Positions 23,612 to 35,970 of a DNA stretch of 64,000 nucleotides are shown one piece after another. Where the stretch lies: positions 12,501-76,500 of the forward strand of contig AP031351.1 in NCBI GenBank assembly GCA_037833965.1, written 5' to 3'. Within the stretch, counting starts at the first letter, position 1. Each line of letters begins with the position of its first letter. The notes beneath the pieces were generated by a model, which had not been told where the DNA came from, did not search any database, and saw nothing but the letters and a program-made list of their open reading frames with translations. Source of the DNA: Marchantia polymorpha subsp. ruderalis. Taxonomy: Eukaryota > Streptophyta > Marchantiopsida > Marchantiales > Marchantiaceae. A program made the position numbers and the translations under genes.

Positions 23612-25039
23612 AATAAGAGAGAAAAGCTATAGGGACAAGCCTTTACCTATTATTGATCCCACGGTGGCAGCTTAAGCAATTTAATAGGGTTTAGGGTCCA
23701 TCTACAGGAGTACATCAAGGATAAGGTGGCAACTTTGGTGCATCAACTTCATAAGTGATTAAAAATTGAACAACCCTAAGCAAAAGGACACAACTCACCA
23801 GCATGCTCTCTAGCTCAGGTACCAAACGTTGCCTCCAAGAATTTGACGTTACAGTGGCAACCTCCTTCCCCTTCTTCTCCATTTGAGAGGTAACATGAAA
23901 CTGAAACACCATTGAGCTACATAAACGTTTCCAGACTGACTCTTTAGACCGATGCTGCTCTCCTCAGGGTCCAAGCTCTCTTCCTATGAAGAACTGCCTG
24001 AAAGCAGTTGAATTCTACGGATCAAGGTTTACATGGGATTTCTAGAGACTAGATTCAAGGTAGATGAAGGAGAAAGAGGACTACTGGGGAGTGAAATTAT
24101 CAATCTTGTGGGAGAATTCTCCCCATAGATAAAAAATACTTCATATTTCTAGAGGAACCCCTTACTATATAGTCCACTTGAAATATTAATGTCCCCTTGA
24201 CCAGAGCATTTGATATCACTGCATGAAAGGATTTTAGCTGTAGGTCTTCCATGATGGCGCGTTAAGTGTCATCAGCACTCCATGATGCCTTTCCAATCCT
24301 CAGAAGGGTCGAATTGAAGAAAAACTAAACAATTTGTTTCGGTAGTGAGATCCAACATCAAGGCAACTTCAAAGTATCATCAATCTGTTTGTACCATTCC
24401 TAAACAATATTCTCTCTAAGAGGCCCCAAGACACTTTTCGGAGAACTCAAGTCTCAGGTATCGAAGATCGAAACATGGATTGTCACTTGTCCGTGGTTTA
24501 ACAAGTGCCTCAGCCTGACCATCAAAGATCAATATAGCACATCTCTACACAACTGCCTCCATGCACACAAACATCACCCGATTTCGTATTTGAGATCATT
24601 TCTAGCATCTCCTTTCCTGTTTCTTCCCATCCAATGTCATCGGGATACATCAGCGCGTATAGACAAACGCCCCACACTGATGGTCACAACTGTTTCCAGT
24701 AGTCAGATTCACAAATACTCGTGTGAAATCTCGGATGAGGGAATCAGATTTATGCTATTCCGTAATCGAGATTAGAGGATTCACTTGGTTGGCCAGCAAC
24801 CAAGACTGTGATCTAGGTGTTGTGGTATAAGCATGCGATGAACCATTCCACCATAGGGTATAGCACGTCCTTTTAGTTGTAGGAAAATGCAATGGATAGG
24901 TTTCCCTGCCGTCTTCCTAACACATATCGATTGGCTCCTATTAAAAGTATGATCCATACCGCATCTACACCTGTAATCCTGCTCGTCCCTCCCGATGACA
25001 GCTTCTGTGAATTTAGAGTTCATGATTTGACAGAAAAGT

Positions 25040-25082
25040 TCTAGACTACACAGAGAACGTTGATACCTTTGTGTAGTCTAGA
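25040..25082. repeat. Inverted repeat, 13 bp perfect arms, 17 bp loop
   Basis: TCTAGACTACACA and its exact reverse complement flank a 17 bp loop. It belongs with the other strong palindromes in the window but has a longer loop. Confidence 0.9.
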
Positions 25083-26689
25083 CGCTAACCCTCCTAATTT
25101 CCTTTTTGGACGATGTAGCACTAAAACCTAACTTCTACCTGGGAAGATTGACTTCTTCCAAAACATAAGAAGATAACCCAAGGATTGTATTCAGAGCGAC
25201 ATTGCAGCGAGAAGATAGAAATATACAAGTACGGCAATTCTGCATGGTAAGACAAATGCTTTGAACTCATGTAATAAGGGATCGAAACTATCAATTAAAA
25301 TTTGTTTCACACTCCTTTCAAGAATGTTTGAACCTCATAAACTAAAAGGGATAGCTTCTTTTGTATTAGGTATAAATTTGATATGAATCAATTTATTCCT
25401 CATACCATCAAACATCTATATATGTACACATCCAACAATTTTATTCTAATCAGATTGATCATGTCTGAGAATATTGAATCTTTGTTATATATAAAAGATA
25501 TTAAAATGTTCAATATAAAAAATGTGATCAGAGCATCATCGTCTAATTAATTTCTTGCATGAGCTATTTTATAAGTTTTTCTTGTTTTTTGCCCATTTTC
25601 TAAACAAATCATATCTCTAGCATCAAACTTGTTAGTCATATTGATCAAAATAGCTATAGCTTTAATATTAACACAATAAAGCTTTTTTGTCATATTTCCA
25701 ACAAAATTGCTGCTATTTGATCTAATTTAATTTCTTGACATGGATTGATTTTTACATACAAATAGTTTGTCATTTTACTTATTATATGATCTACAAATTA
25801 TAAGTGTCATATCAAATGGAAAGAAATTGAAATTTTTTATATTATAAAATATGTCATAAAATATATTTTATGCTAAAAATTTGAATATCAATGACTAAAT
25901 GATCAAAGCCAGATCCGCAAATCCCAAAGCATCTTCCACCCTAAATCTTTTATCCAAAGTGCACGTTAAATCAAATTACATCACATGCTTCACATAAATA
26001 CAAAAGTACATAAATCTTGATGTATTTTTATATGTTTGTACTGAAATGATTCGTCTTATATAACCCATTAGCTTTAAATATATGAAAATTAATTTTGAAA
26101 ATGATTCTTTATAAACATTTTGTAAAAGATTGGAATAGTATAATACTATTATTATATTTAAACATCTTTTTTGGAATTGAAAAGTATATATGTATCATAG
26201 ATATAATCAAAACTTGTGAAAGTACTTATCATCTTTATTGTAGAAAGTAGAAGATTTAGACCTCAACATATTTTCTAAATCCAAAATCTCAACTTGCTTT
26301 TACTTAGACAATTCCATGTAAAATAGTCATCACAATCATTGTATTAAATAAAGTCAAAACAAACTACTCCTATTTTCAAAATAGCCATCTAATTTTATAA
26401 GATCCTTTAGTTGTTGCTTAATCAAATCATGCTTTTTTTCAAACATGAAATGAAAAAAACACAAATTTTCAGTTATATTTAAACAACATATATATTCTTC
26501 ACATCTTATTTTTTTGGATCCTTGAGTTGTTGCTTGATCAAATCAATTGTCTTTTTCAAACATGTAAAAGAAAATACTTACTTTAGGAGATAATGAAAAT
26601 AATCTCTTCTTAATTTTATCAAAATTATGTGTGATAACATAGTTATAAACAAAGGGTACAACTGCTTGATGAATTCTAAGGAACTCCGC

Positions 26690-26735
26690 TATGAATGCTT
26701 GGTTGCCACAAGCCTGTTATCTCCGTGATAGTTTT
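26690..26735 (-). pseudogene. Short eroded 26S rRNA fragment
   Basis: CGCTATGAATGCTTGGTTGC and the following CACAAGCCTGTTATCTCCGT match the conserved 26S segment at about 8450-8495 with scattered changes. The match then stops. It is a small relic. Confidence 0.65.
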
Positions 26736-27954
26736 TTTGACATAGAGACAGCAAGCGTCAGCCTACTTAAAGAGTCTTTGGCAGCAGGAGGGAAATAAAA
26801 ATAAGGAATTTGCATGATGGAATTGTGGTGCCTATGATGCATCCGCATTGTCTGATATCGAACCCTTTGCAATGGCAAATGTCTTGCGGATGCCTTGTGG
26901 TGCGAGCACAGCTCTAGATTCAAATTCAAATAGCTTTGTTGATTATGAGGTTTTCAATCTATAAATAGGATAAACTACTGTATGATCTAGGTGTATGGAT
27001 GTATGTTTAAATTATATTCCAATATTTTATCATATTCATGATCAATAAAGCGTCACTTCACATGCATCTAATGTATGTAATCTTGCTGATAAAGAACAAT
27101 ATGCAAGTCTTGAAAATTTAACAAGATGAGCGAGAAGACCAAACAAAATATAACCAAAAATAAATAAAAGTTATCACGTTGATCAAGATTCCTTGAAGAT
27201 CTGCACAATATTGCATTCTCAAGCAAGCAAATCCAGCGGATAGATTGTGACACACTCACAAACTGTGATATTTCATGAATGATAATCTCGTAAGTGAGCC
27301 AAAGTTGAACAATGCAGTATTACACAAGAGATAAATTTTAGCTCCGTAATTTCTTGACTCTTCGGTAGTTCATGGATCTTGTGCATAACTTGAGGCCAAA
27401 ATTTTCAATTACCAATTGTAAAATAAAAAACAAAATATCAACAAACACAATTTTTTTTTTCCTTCTTCTGGATGAAGCTCAAGCGATTAGGTATTCAATG
27501 TTGTGAGCGTATGCGTGTGTACTCTTGTATGTAAACTTACAAAAATATTTATGTTATTTATGATTGGTACTGTATATAGTGGGTAGCAAAAGCACTAATT
27601 CTAAACATAATAAAATTCAAGCCTAAACATAATTTTAACTCAAGTTAATTTATCTAGAGTTAAACTGACACTTAAATTAATTATAATTCATTTAGATTGT
27701 AACAAATTCATCATCTAGTATCAAAGCTTAACTTTTATTTTGAAGCAATATAACAAGTAGATCATAACAATACAAACTCCTACTTCGGAGGTATGTGTTG
27801 TAATGTTACACTTGGATACAATTCGCACCTTGAGTATAGTTTTCCAACTGTCTTGGCAAAAATAAAATAAGGTACAGAATTATTGAGATTGGTGTTTTGA
27901 ATTATTGTCTTTATCAACTATGAGAAAATATAATGGAAAAGTAGCAGAAACAAA

Positions 27955-28090
27955 ACTTTAGGGTGTGAAGCTTAATCTTAGTAGATCGTAGTAACAAACA
28001 TAATCACACTACCAAGTAACATATCTATGTGGCTTACAAATGTACACATTTCCCTATTGTTTGGAACTGGAATTCAAAATAGTGCTTTGT
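27955..28090 (-). pseudogene. Eroded 26S rRNA 3'-end fragment
   Basis: The sequence parallels 7913-8050, the 3' terminus of 26S. Examples are 'AGATCGTAG(T/C)A', 'GGCTTACAA' against 'CCGCTTACAA', and 'GTTTGGAA(C/T)TG(G/C)(A/G)ATTCAAA'. Most differences are C-to-T or G-to-A. It is followed at 28640 by sequence homologous to that beyond the first 26S fragment. Confidence 0.6.
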
Positions 28091-28639
28091 GTCTCAAAAT
28101 GTTGAATCATATTATATGCGCTTCATTAATTTTTGTTTATTTGAAATCTAGTATAGGTTTTATATGAGGATTGAGTCTATGTTTTATTTGCATTTGATAC
28201 ATTTTTGTCTTAGATCATCGTTGATACACACCATGCGCTACTTCTGTGCAAAAAAGAAAGAGGATAGTTTCAACATTATAAATATTTTGCCCAATAGCAC
28301 TCAATAGCCGGTACTTGCTACGCAGGTAGATTCAATACTTTTACCTCTTTGATCTAAGATTTTAACATTTTCTTTTACATTATAGAAAAAAAACATCCTA
28401 AATCTTTGACAAATAATGTATTAACAATAAAATACGTACATATTCATGAAATTCAATGTCATATCTAAATCTTCAAGGTTTGGATTATAATATATCAACA
28501 AATATAAAAAAAACGCAAGAATTAAATCCCTATAACCTACTTTGTACTTATGAAATATAGCTGGAAACAATAAGGTTTTCACACTTAATTTAGCATGTTT
28601 GTGAATAAACTTCATAAGTCATGAAGTGTGTTATGTTAA

Positions 28640-30170
28640 CTAAAAACAAGACTAAAATGTTTCCTTAGTCCAACTGATATTTAAATAGCATAGGGAACAA
28701 ACATGACTAAAGAAGTTTCAAGTAGATTTCTTCAACAATCATACTTCAAGTAAATTGTATAGTTGGTAGTAGTAGTCTTACTCAATCTTATAACTTCAAG
28801 GAGATATAAGAAGCAACATGCTCAGCATCAACTTTGAAAGATCAATGAAAAATATGATAGCACAACAAATGTTAATCCTAAGTTTATTTTCATGATTTTG
28901 TAGTCACGCATGGTATTCAAAACACACAGTGATGTCTATTGCTACCTGTTGTGACTTATCTTATGGATTTATTGAAGTGAACATATTCCACATGAATCAT
29001 GTAAACCTTAAGCCTGATTTGCTATTATAGGTAGAATTGATATAGACAAATGAATAAGAATATTCATTCATCTAAATCATTTAGATCGTGATTCAAAGCA
29101 GGAAATATAATATTGTTGTGTTTTGTAAACAAATACTTTAGCGCATTAATAGCACATATTCAATCCTAGATCATTTAGATCGTGATCCAAAATAAGAAAT
29201 ATAATATTGTTGTGTTTTGTAAACAAAAACATTAGCCCATGGATAGCAAATATATAATCCTAAATTATCAAGTTTGACTCAAAAAGTTCACAAAAAAATA
29301 CAAACAATAAATTGATGGAAGTAATAAGAAGAAAGTTAACAACAATATGATAAAGCAAACAAATATCATTGCTTATTGCAAAATCTCTTGTTCTAATGCT
29401 CTAAAATTTCATATATTTAAAAATCTTAGATAATATGAAGTGAAATAAATTACTTGATTCAATATTCTAAATAGTTTACTAAATTCAAGGAATGAGTAGT
29501 TGTGAATTTCAAGAGTATATGACAAATGACAACAACATTACTTGCATCTAGAACTGGAATCAAGATTCATGAGAATATATTTAGGATCAACTAGCATGTA
29601 TGAACATGGAAAGTTTTTGTACTTAGTTCACAAATCCACATGCTCATCTTTAACTAAGATCAAATGTTTGCAAGACAACAAATATCAATTATTTTACGTC
29701 ATCGAGAGTGTAAAGTAACTAGATTATAACAACTCATTGATTTTCTTTGACTTTTAAAGTAACCAAGCAAAGAACAAACATAAAGATTTCACCCACAAAA
29801 CTATTTCAACTCAATGTTACAACAGCACAGTAGCTATCAACCAAAACTACAAATGATATTGATATATATAACTTGAACTACATTAGATGAGACAAATAAA
29901 TGGCACTCAAATCTAAGATAAATAAATAAAATTAAATAACCTAGATCATGTTTTAAATATTGTGTTTCCACCTACCAAAACTTTAATTGCAAGGGCAATT
30001 TTATACTTATCACAATGTGAATTTTTGACTCCAATAAACTTTGGTAGTACTTCTCTTATTTGTTAAAGTTTTAAATACTCTAATGACTTTCAAAATGATG
30101 TGATGTGACATCAAGTATAGATGTATTCTTCAATCAATTTGGAAAAACACAACAACCATTCAAAATATTA
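28640..30170 (+). repeat. Composite repeat copy R3 (partner of ~9200-10200)
   Basis: The sequence is collinear with ~9200-10200 in the same orientation. Anchors are 'TATAGTTGGTAGTAG', 'CAAGGAGATATAAGAAGCA', 'GTGAACATATTCCA', and a partly duplicated 'TTGTTGTGTTTTGTAAAC' segment at 29110 and 29205. This copy is much more AT-rich and CpG-poor than R1. Together with the 26S relic at 27955 it looks like an older copy of the 26S-fragment-plus-flank block. Confidence 0.7.
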
Positions 30171-30179
30171 AGAAGATTG

Positions 30180-30779
30180 TAGAATCTAATCAACGAGAGA
30201 TTTATGAGCATACAATTTATTGCTGCAATAATTATATTTTTGTGTCATCCAACATTTGAGAAAGTAGATTTTTGACACAATGCAAAAGATAGAAGTGGAT
30301 GCAAAGACATTCATGATTTTAAATAAGCACATATATTTTGCAATGTTAATGTCTTAAAAAACTTAAAATGAATAATGTGTGTGAAATAAGTATGAAGCAT
30401 TAAGATGTTGAAATAAATTAGGATAATCGTATAATTTTGTATTTTGTTTTGCAATTATTTGAATGTGAAAATTTAAATTTCAATAAAATAAAAATAAAAT
30501 ATATTTTTTGAATTTTTGGTGTGTCATAGATTATTTTTTGTATTGTAAAAATATTTTGAAAAATGCGCATGAATTAATTAATATGCATATTAACAAAAAT
30601 TCAAAATAACACTTTTAAAAAATATGTCAAATCATTCAATTCAACAAAAAAAAGAAAATTATTATGTATGTTTTGATCCTACTCAATTGATTGCAAAAGT
30701 GACATCAATTCAAAAAAACTTTAAAAAAAAATGTACAAAGTATTGAAAAAATAATTATTCATTCATTATTATGATATTT
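30180..30779. other. AT-rich flank, nothing recognised
   Basis: This very AT-rich sequence runs up to the target duplication of element A. No gene or repeat is supported. Confidence 0.6.
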
Positions 30780-30784
30780 GTGTT
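30780..30784. repeat. Target-site duplication of element A, left copy (GTGTT)
   Basis: GTGTT lies immediately before the TGTGGTA start. The matching copy is at 46109-46113, immediately after TTATTACA. Confidence 0.85.
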
Positions 30785-32261
30785 TGTGGTACCCCACTTT
30801 TGGTATTTTTGAGGAAATTAAAACATTTTTGGAAAACTGTACCGCGGCAGCAGTGTAAATAGCCTTCGGTGCATCAAAATAGAGTGAAATTGGAAGATCG
30901 CAGAGAATCTCGAGAAAACTCGTAGAATCCAGGAGTTGGGTGCAATGTCGGGGACGGACACCACCCTAGATGCGGGCTCTGAAGGAATAACCCCTTCGGC
31001 GCAAGGCGAGAAATCCGCCTTCGGCGTTGCCCCTTTGGCGCTAGAGGAATCCTTCAGAGCTTGGTCAATTCCCAAACGCCTCGACTTGGTTAGGGTCTCG
31101 TTGGAAAGAGCTCGACGCGCTGATTCTAACGAGCCCAAGAACGCCATGAACGGATGAGGACTCCGGGAGTTATGAGGGTCGCAAGACACGCAGCTTCTCG
31201 CCTACGAGTAGGCGAGGAAAGTTTTGTCCTATGCACGGACGAAGGCAGTCCGCCTACGCGTAGGCGAACTAGGGTTTGACGTCGGCGGGATGTCCGCCGC
31301 GAATGTCGCCTACTCGTAGGCGGGGAGGATAAGCACCTCTGCGCAAACGGACGAGCGAAGCTCGCCTACGCACAGGCGCTTCGACGTCGGCCGGAAATCG
31401 GCATTCGGCCCTAGAAATGCGCCTTCGAGGTTGGAAAATGTACGGCGCCTTCCGCGCCAGCGCAGCAGCGCGGACGGGCGAGGACCCAACGGAGTAGTAA
31501 AATCCGTACGGACCGTACGGACGGAACGGATGAGTGCGCCTTCGGCCGACGGAGAGGCGAGAGAATGGATAGACTGGACAGAGCCTGTTGACCGAGGTCA
31601 ACGCCTTCGGCGCCAGCGCAGCAGCGCGGACGAACATTTGATAGGCGGACGGAACTCGCCTACGCACAAGCAGATGAAGTTCCGCGCCGGCGGAGATTCC
31701 GCCGGGGATTCCGCCTACACAGAAGGGAGTTCAACTTTTGTCCGATGCGCGGACGATCGCCTTCGGCGGAGGGGGATTGGCCGAAGAGTGGTACGAACGA
31801 GTGTAGCGCGCAAGGCGAGAAATCCGCCTTCAGCGCTGCGCACCCATGTCCGCGGCGTAGTACGCTAGCGGAGTTCAAATTGCCAATTCGAGCGTGTGAG
31901 TTAAGTCGGCGTCGGCGGAGCGTGAAGCCGCGCGTGAGAGAGGAGGCCGTTATAGCGCGGAGCCGGCGCGACCATCAAGTGATTCGACCTTCACGATCAA
32001 GAGCCGACCATGACCTTCGACCAGGAGACGGAGGACGCCCCATTCTTGAATTCACGATTTCATTTTCTAGTGCGAGCTGCGCGCGTCCACCTGCTAGCTG
32101 TTAAACACTCTAGACATCGCCGCGCGGAGGATTACTTGTTGATTGAGAGAGAATTGAGTGCGTGCGATTTGGAATTGAGTGAGTTTAGAATTTGCAGAGG
32201 GAGCAAGAAGCTCGAGCGGAGCAGAGAGAGAGTTGGTGAGCAAGCTAATTTCAAGAACGCG

Positions 32262-34964
32262 ATGTCAAGATTGAAAAGGTTGCGGATGCTGCCGCTCCGG
32301 CTTCCGTAGAACGGGTTGCGTGCATTCGAGGAGCGGCTGATTGCAAGAAAGCTTGATTTCTTGCTGTGGGGATGGAATTACATTTGTGTAGACATGGTGC
32401 GCGAATGGCTGGACGCGGAGCGACCACCTACGCGCGGATTGCCTCCGCACGTAGATCAGTGGACCGTCCACGATTGGGCGCAGGCATTGGGGAGGTGTGC
32501 CGGCACCGACGGGTACCTCCTCTTTGATAGTGAGAGCGTCAAGGTGACGAAGCAGGACGAGGCGCAATTTGTGGAATAGTTCAAACGGGAGAGGTCTACC
32601 AAGAATGGGTACAAGACCCGCGACTACAAAGATCGCTTTCGCCAAACTGTAGCGGCAGCGCTGCTGCAATTGCTGCAGCCACACCGCACCTCATACATCA
32701 CATTGTGGCAGGTTTCTTTTGTGGAGCTCATCTTGGCCGGAGCTCCAGTTCACTGGGCGAGCATACTGCATAGAGTGATGCGACAGCACGCCTTCGAGGA
32801 GAAGGGGGGAACGCTCAATCACCTCTCCCCGTTCTTGATAAACTTCTATCGGCAGAGGAATTGTTTGACCGCGGCGAAGATCGCTCACTTTCCGCCATTG
32901 TCCGTCGACCATCCCGGGAAGTATGTGCGGGATAACGAGGTCGACACCGATGCAGAGGATTCACCAGCTTCTACTCCGCCGACCCGATGGGACGATGGAA
33001 GAAGCACACCCGCAGCAAGAGTGACGCGGAAGCGGAGATGGGAAGAGGAACCAGAGGAGTAGCAGCATCGAGAATCATATGCTCCCATACGACAGCGGCC
33101 ACTTCACGAAGTGTGCAGTCGGCCGAAGCAAAAGGCGCGCAGGCTTGTGTTACCAGCCAGCAGCGCGGACACGGCGACGATCGCCACGGAGAAGGGAAGT
33201 GCGTCACTGGAGAGGATCGAGAGAGCGCGGACGTCCGCAGGAGCGGCGGACCACGCTACACCTCCGGCGGACGAGAGGCGGCCTTCGGGCCAAGGGCCTC
33301 CGGAGTTACCACGTGCGATGCGGACGAGTGTTCCGCCTACGCACGGGCGATTTCCAGCGGATAGGCGACCTCAAGCAGACGTGGACCTCCACCTACGCGT
33401 AGGCAGAGAAAGTTCGCCTAAGCACAGGCGGCCGCCTACGAGTAGGCATGATTCACCCCCGGTAAAACGTAGGAAGGGGAAGGAGCCGGCGGAAGATCCG
33501 CCTTCGGGTCAAGGGCCTTCGGGACCAGACCCTCCGGCGTATAACGCGCCGCGATTTGCGCCTTCGGCGCCAGGGCCTTCGGGCCAACGAGTTTTTAGTA
33601 GGGAGCGTGCGGAGACCGCACCTTCGGCGGGTAATCCGCCGGCAGATGCGCCTTCGGCGATAGGGCCTTCGGGGCCAGGTACATCGGGCGAGCGGCCTTC
33701 GGCTCTGTCGCCTTCGGCGATAGACGCCTTTGGCGCTGCGCCTGCGGCGGACCAGGCGCCGGTAATTGCGCCTACGCGCAGGCCAGACGCAGGACTCGCG
33801 CAGGACCTAACGGAGGAGCGGATTGTCTGTCCGCGGGACGAAATTGGAGTGCGCGATGCGCAATTACACCCCGCGCAGACACATTCCGCTCGATCGCCTT
33901 CGGCGGCGGACGTCGGCGGCGAAGAGGAGACGATCGACGATCGCCAAGCGGATGATGGGGATGTAGCACGGCCACATTCACCCACCGCCTTGGACATTTT
34001 AGCGGGGAGCAGCGAAGCTGCAGGAGTGCCATCGGCGGCAGCACCCGCAGACCACTCGCAGCCCCACTCGGGCCAATCGCCAACGCAATCAATGGCGACC
34101 GTAATCCTTCCCTCATACGATGACGAAGGAGGATCCACGGAAGCAATGTCGGGATCGGGAGACACCGAGAAGGAGGAGGAGGAAATCGTTGGAGCGCCGG
34201 CGGCAGCGCTCTATGAGCAGGTAGTACCTCTACTGCGGTACTTGGATCGCAAATTTGATAAATACGCAGATCCTCTCCAGCCTAGGTCCTACATCGAGTT
34301 AGTGCGCAGGCGGACTCGCACTAAAGTCCACACCAGCAAGCTACTAGCTCGGGTGGACCGGGAACTCAAGGATTTGCAGGAGAAGCATGCATGCTTGTGG
34401 GGACAGTATAATCTCGTGCGGAAGTCGCACACCCACTACGACACATTGAAGAAGGCGAGACTGGAAGAGCTCACCAGGGATGTGGTGAAGACCACGGAAA
34501 AATTGATTTATGAGAAGACTCAAAATCAGGTTCTGTCAGAGGAGCTCGTGCGACAGACGCGGTTGTTGGCGGAGTGTCAGCTCGCACGACAAGCGGATGA
34601 GGATTTAATCCGCAGGTTGCAGTCGGAGTGCGGGGAATTGAGAGCTCAGCGTGCGGAGGTCGAATCGCAGTTGGTAGTAATTGAAGATGATCGCAGGCGA
34701 GAGGCAGATCGCACGAAGGAGAAGATGGCGAGGCGCGTCGGCCACTGCCTCAAGGGCTACGCCCACTAGGAAGTGGCGGCGCAGGAGAAACTCACACTGC
34801 GTGAGTTGGATATTCGTGCAACCGGGATGTTGTCAGGTGACAGTAGGAGTCGGCGGCGAGTAGCGAAGAAGTTAGATTCCTTTCCGTCGAAGGCGCGGGA
34901 TACCATGTCCACCCTCGAGGCGGAGGTGTCCGCGGTGTTGCAGCGTTTGGGACTGCGCAGTCGA
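32262..34964 (+). pseudogene. Element A reading frame: ~850-codon protein of unknown function, four in-frame TAG stops
   Basis: One reading frame runs without any frameshift from an ATG at 32262 (or 32010) to the insertion of B. It is interrupted by four stops, all TAG, at 32307, 32577, 33060 and 34767. Aligned copies have CAG, TTG, GAG and TGG there. Domains in order are: a conserved globular part of about 240 residues (FLLWGWN, LGRCAG, KTRDYKDRF-type and GGTLNHLSPFLINFYR words); a long Pro/Ser/Ala-rich disordered part built of PSAxGPSG-like repeats; and a C-terminal coiled coil with VPLLRYLDRKFDKY and many Glu/Arg/Gln heptads. I see no zinc knuckle, protease, reverse transcriptase or integrase. 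The globular part is reminiscent of plant transposon-associated proteins, but this is a guess. The tail of the frame continues at 40112-40214, beyond element B. Confidence 0.75.
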
Positions 34965-35927
34965 TGTAATAACCCACTAAAGGCTAAAACTGCAATATAG
35001 TGGTAGAAAGGTCGAACCCACAGAGACAGAGGAACACACAGGGTACAAAGTGTCACGTTTAACAGACTATTGAGGAGTTTGAATTCTCAGGCGACTGTCA
35101 CTCCCAGAAATACTGCAAGTGTCCACTCGGAGCGCACTCGGAGGTCGCACAGTGCAGCGTAACACACACACACACACCTGAAACTACAGAAACACAACCC
35201 AGAGATCCGTTAGGACCTCTACTCAAGATTTCAGGGGGAAGGTCTCTCAAGAGTACACTCAACGAAGCTGCGGGTAGTGACTTCCAACTCCGGCTTTTAC
35301 AACACTTCCACTAGCTTGCTGCTAGCATAGGAAACCCGGTTTGGACTGCCTACTTCGGATCGAAGTCACTCATACGCGGTGAACAACACTCTCAACTCAC
35401 AGAACGCGGAGAGAACACAGGTCCGCACCGAAAGACTCACTAAGAAACATTCCAGTAACACAATAACAGTCTATTGAAGAGTTTGAATTCTCAGGCACTT
35501 GTCATTCCCAGAAATACTACAAGGGTTACCTTGAAGGCACCTGCTGCAGCGTAACCTGAATTTACAACCAAGGCTTACACGAAGTAACAAAACATCACTT
35601 TGGCATTCAGGGGAAAAATCCCGAAGGAGTACAACCATAAACAAACACTCGAAGGTGTAGGGGCAGAACTATTCAAGTATCTAACTAGTCACTGGCTCTT
35701 AGTATCGGCAGTCACCCGCAGGTGTAGATCCGAACTACTCAAGTCTCTAACCAATATACTAGCTCTGAACATTCGGCCGGAGGCCTCCAGCTACAAAATG
35801 CGGAACGCCAAGTTGTAGCTCCCCTTGCGTGGTGACAGAACTAAGGGCACAAACACGCAGAGAAAATGAGTTCCTGATCGGTACTTCTGAAATTGGGAAA
35901 GAACCCAAGGCAAAACGCCTTGAACTA

Positions 35928-35934
35928 CTTTATA
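35928..35934 (-). promoter_or_regulatory. TATA box of element B
   Basis: TATAAAG on the minus strand follows the end of the reading frame by about 40 bp and precedes the element 3' end by 0.97 kb. The same box is conserved in A and C. If the element is an LTR, this would mark the U3/R boundary. Confidence 0.5.
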
Positions 35935-35970
35935 CCTTCTAAGTCCTAACCAACACTACACTGCACTACA

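Larger units (their letters stand above)
22000..26650. other. Gene-poor region, mostly unassigned
   Basis: The region is moderately AT-rich to about 25.3 kb and strongly AT-rich after that. Telomere-like GGGTTTAGGG words occur near 22590 and 23687. One possible small minus-strand frame (23258-23611) and an inverted repeat at 25040 are listed separately. Nothing else can be supported. Confidence 0.5.

Noticed and set aside
33509..34165. 218-codon minus-strand frame within element A, and similar antisense frames at 42434-43057 and 37376-38065
   Set aside because: They are shadows of the element's sense frame. The palindromic GC-rich words keep the opposite strand open too.
34965..35962. The ~1 kb 3' part of the elements as a conventional LTR
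   Set aside because: It occurs at 34965-35962, 44112-45091 and 45097-46108, which first suggested LTRs. The target duplications show that each is the 3' part of a larger unit, not a terminal repeat on both sides of an internal region.
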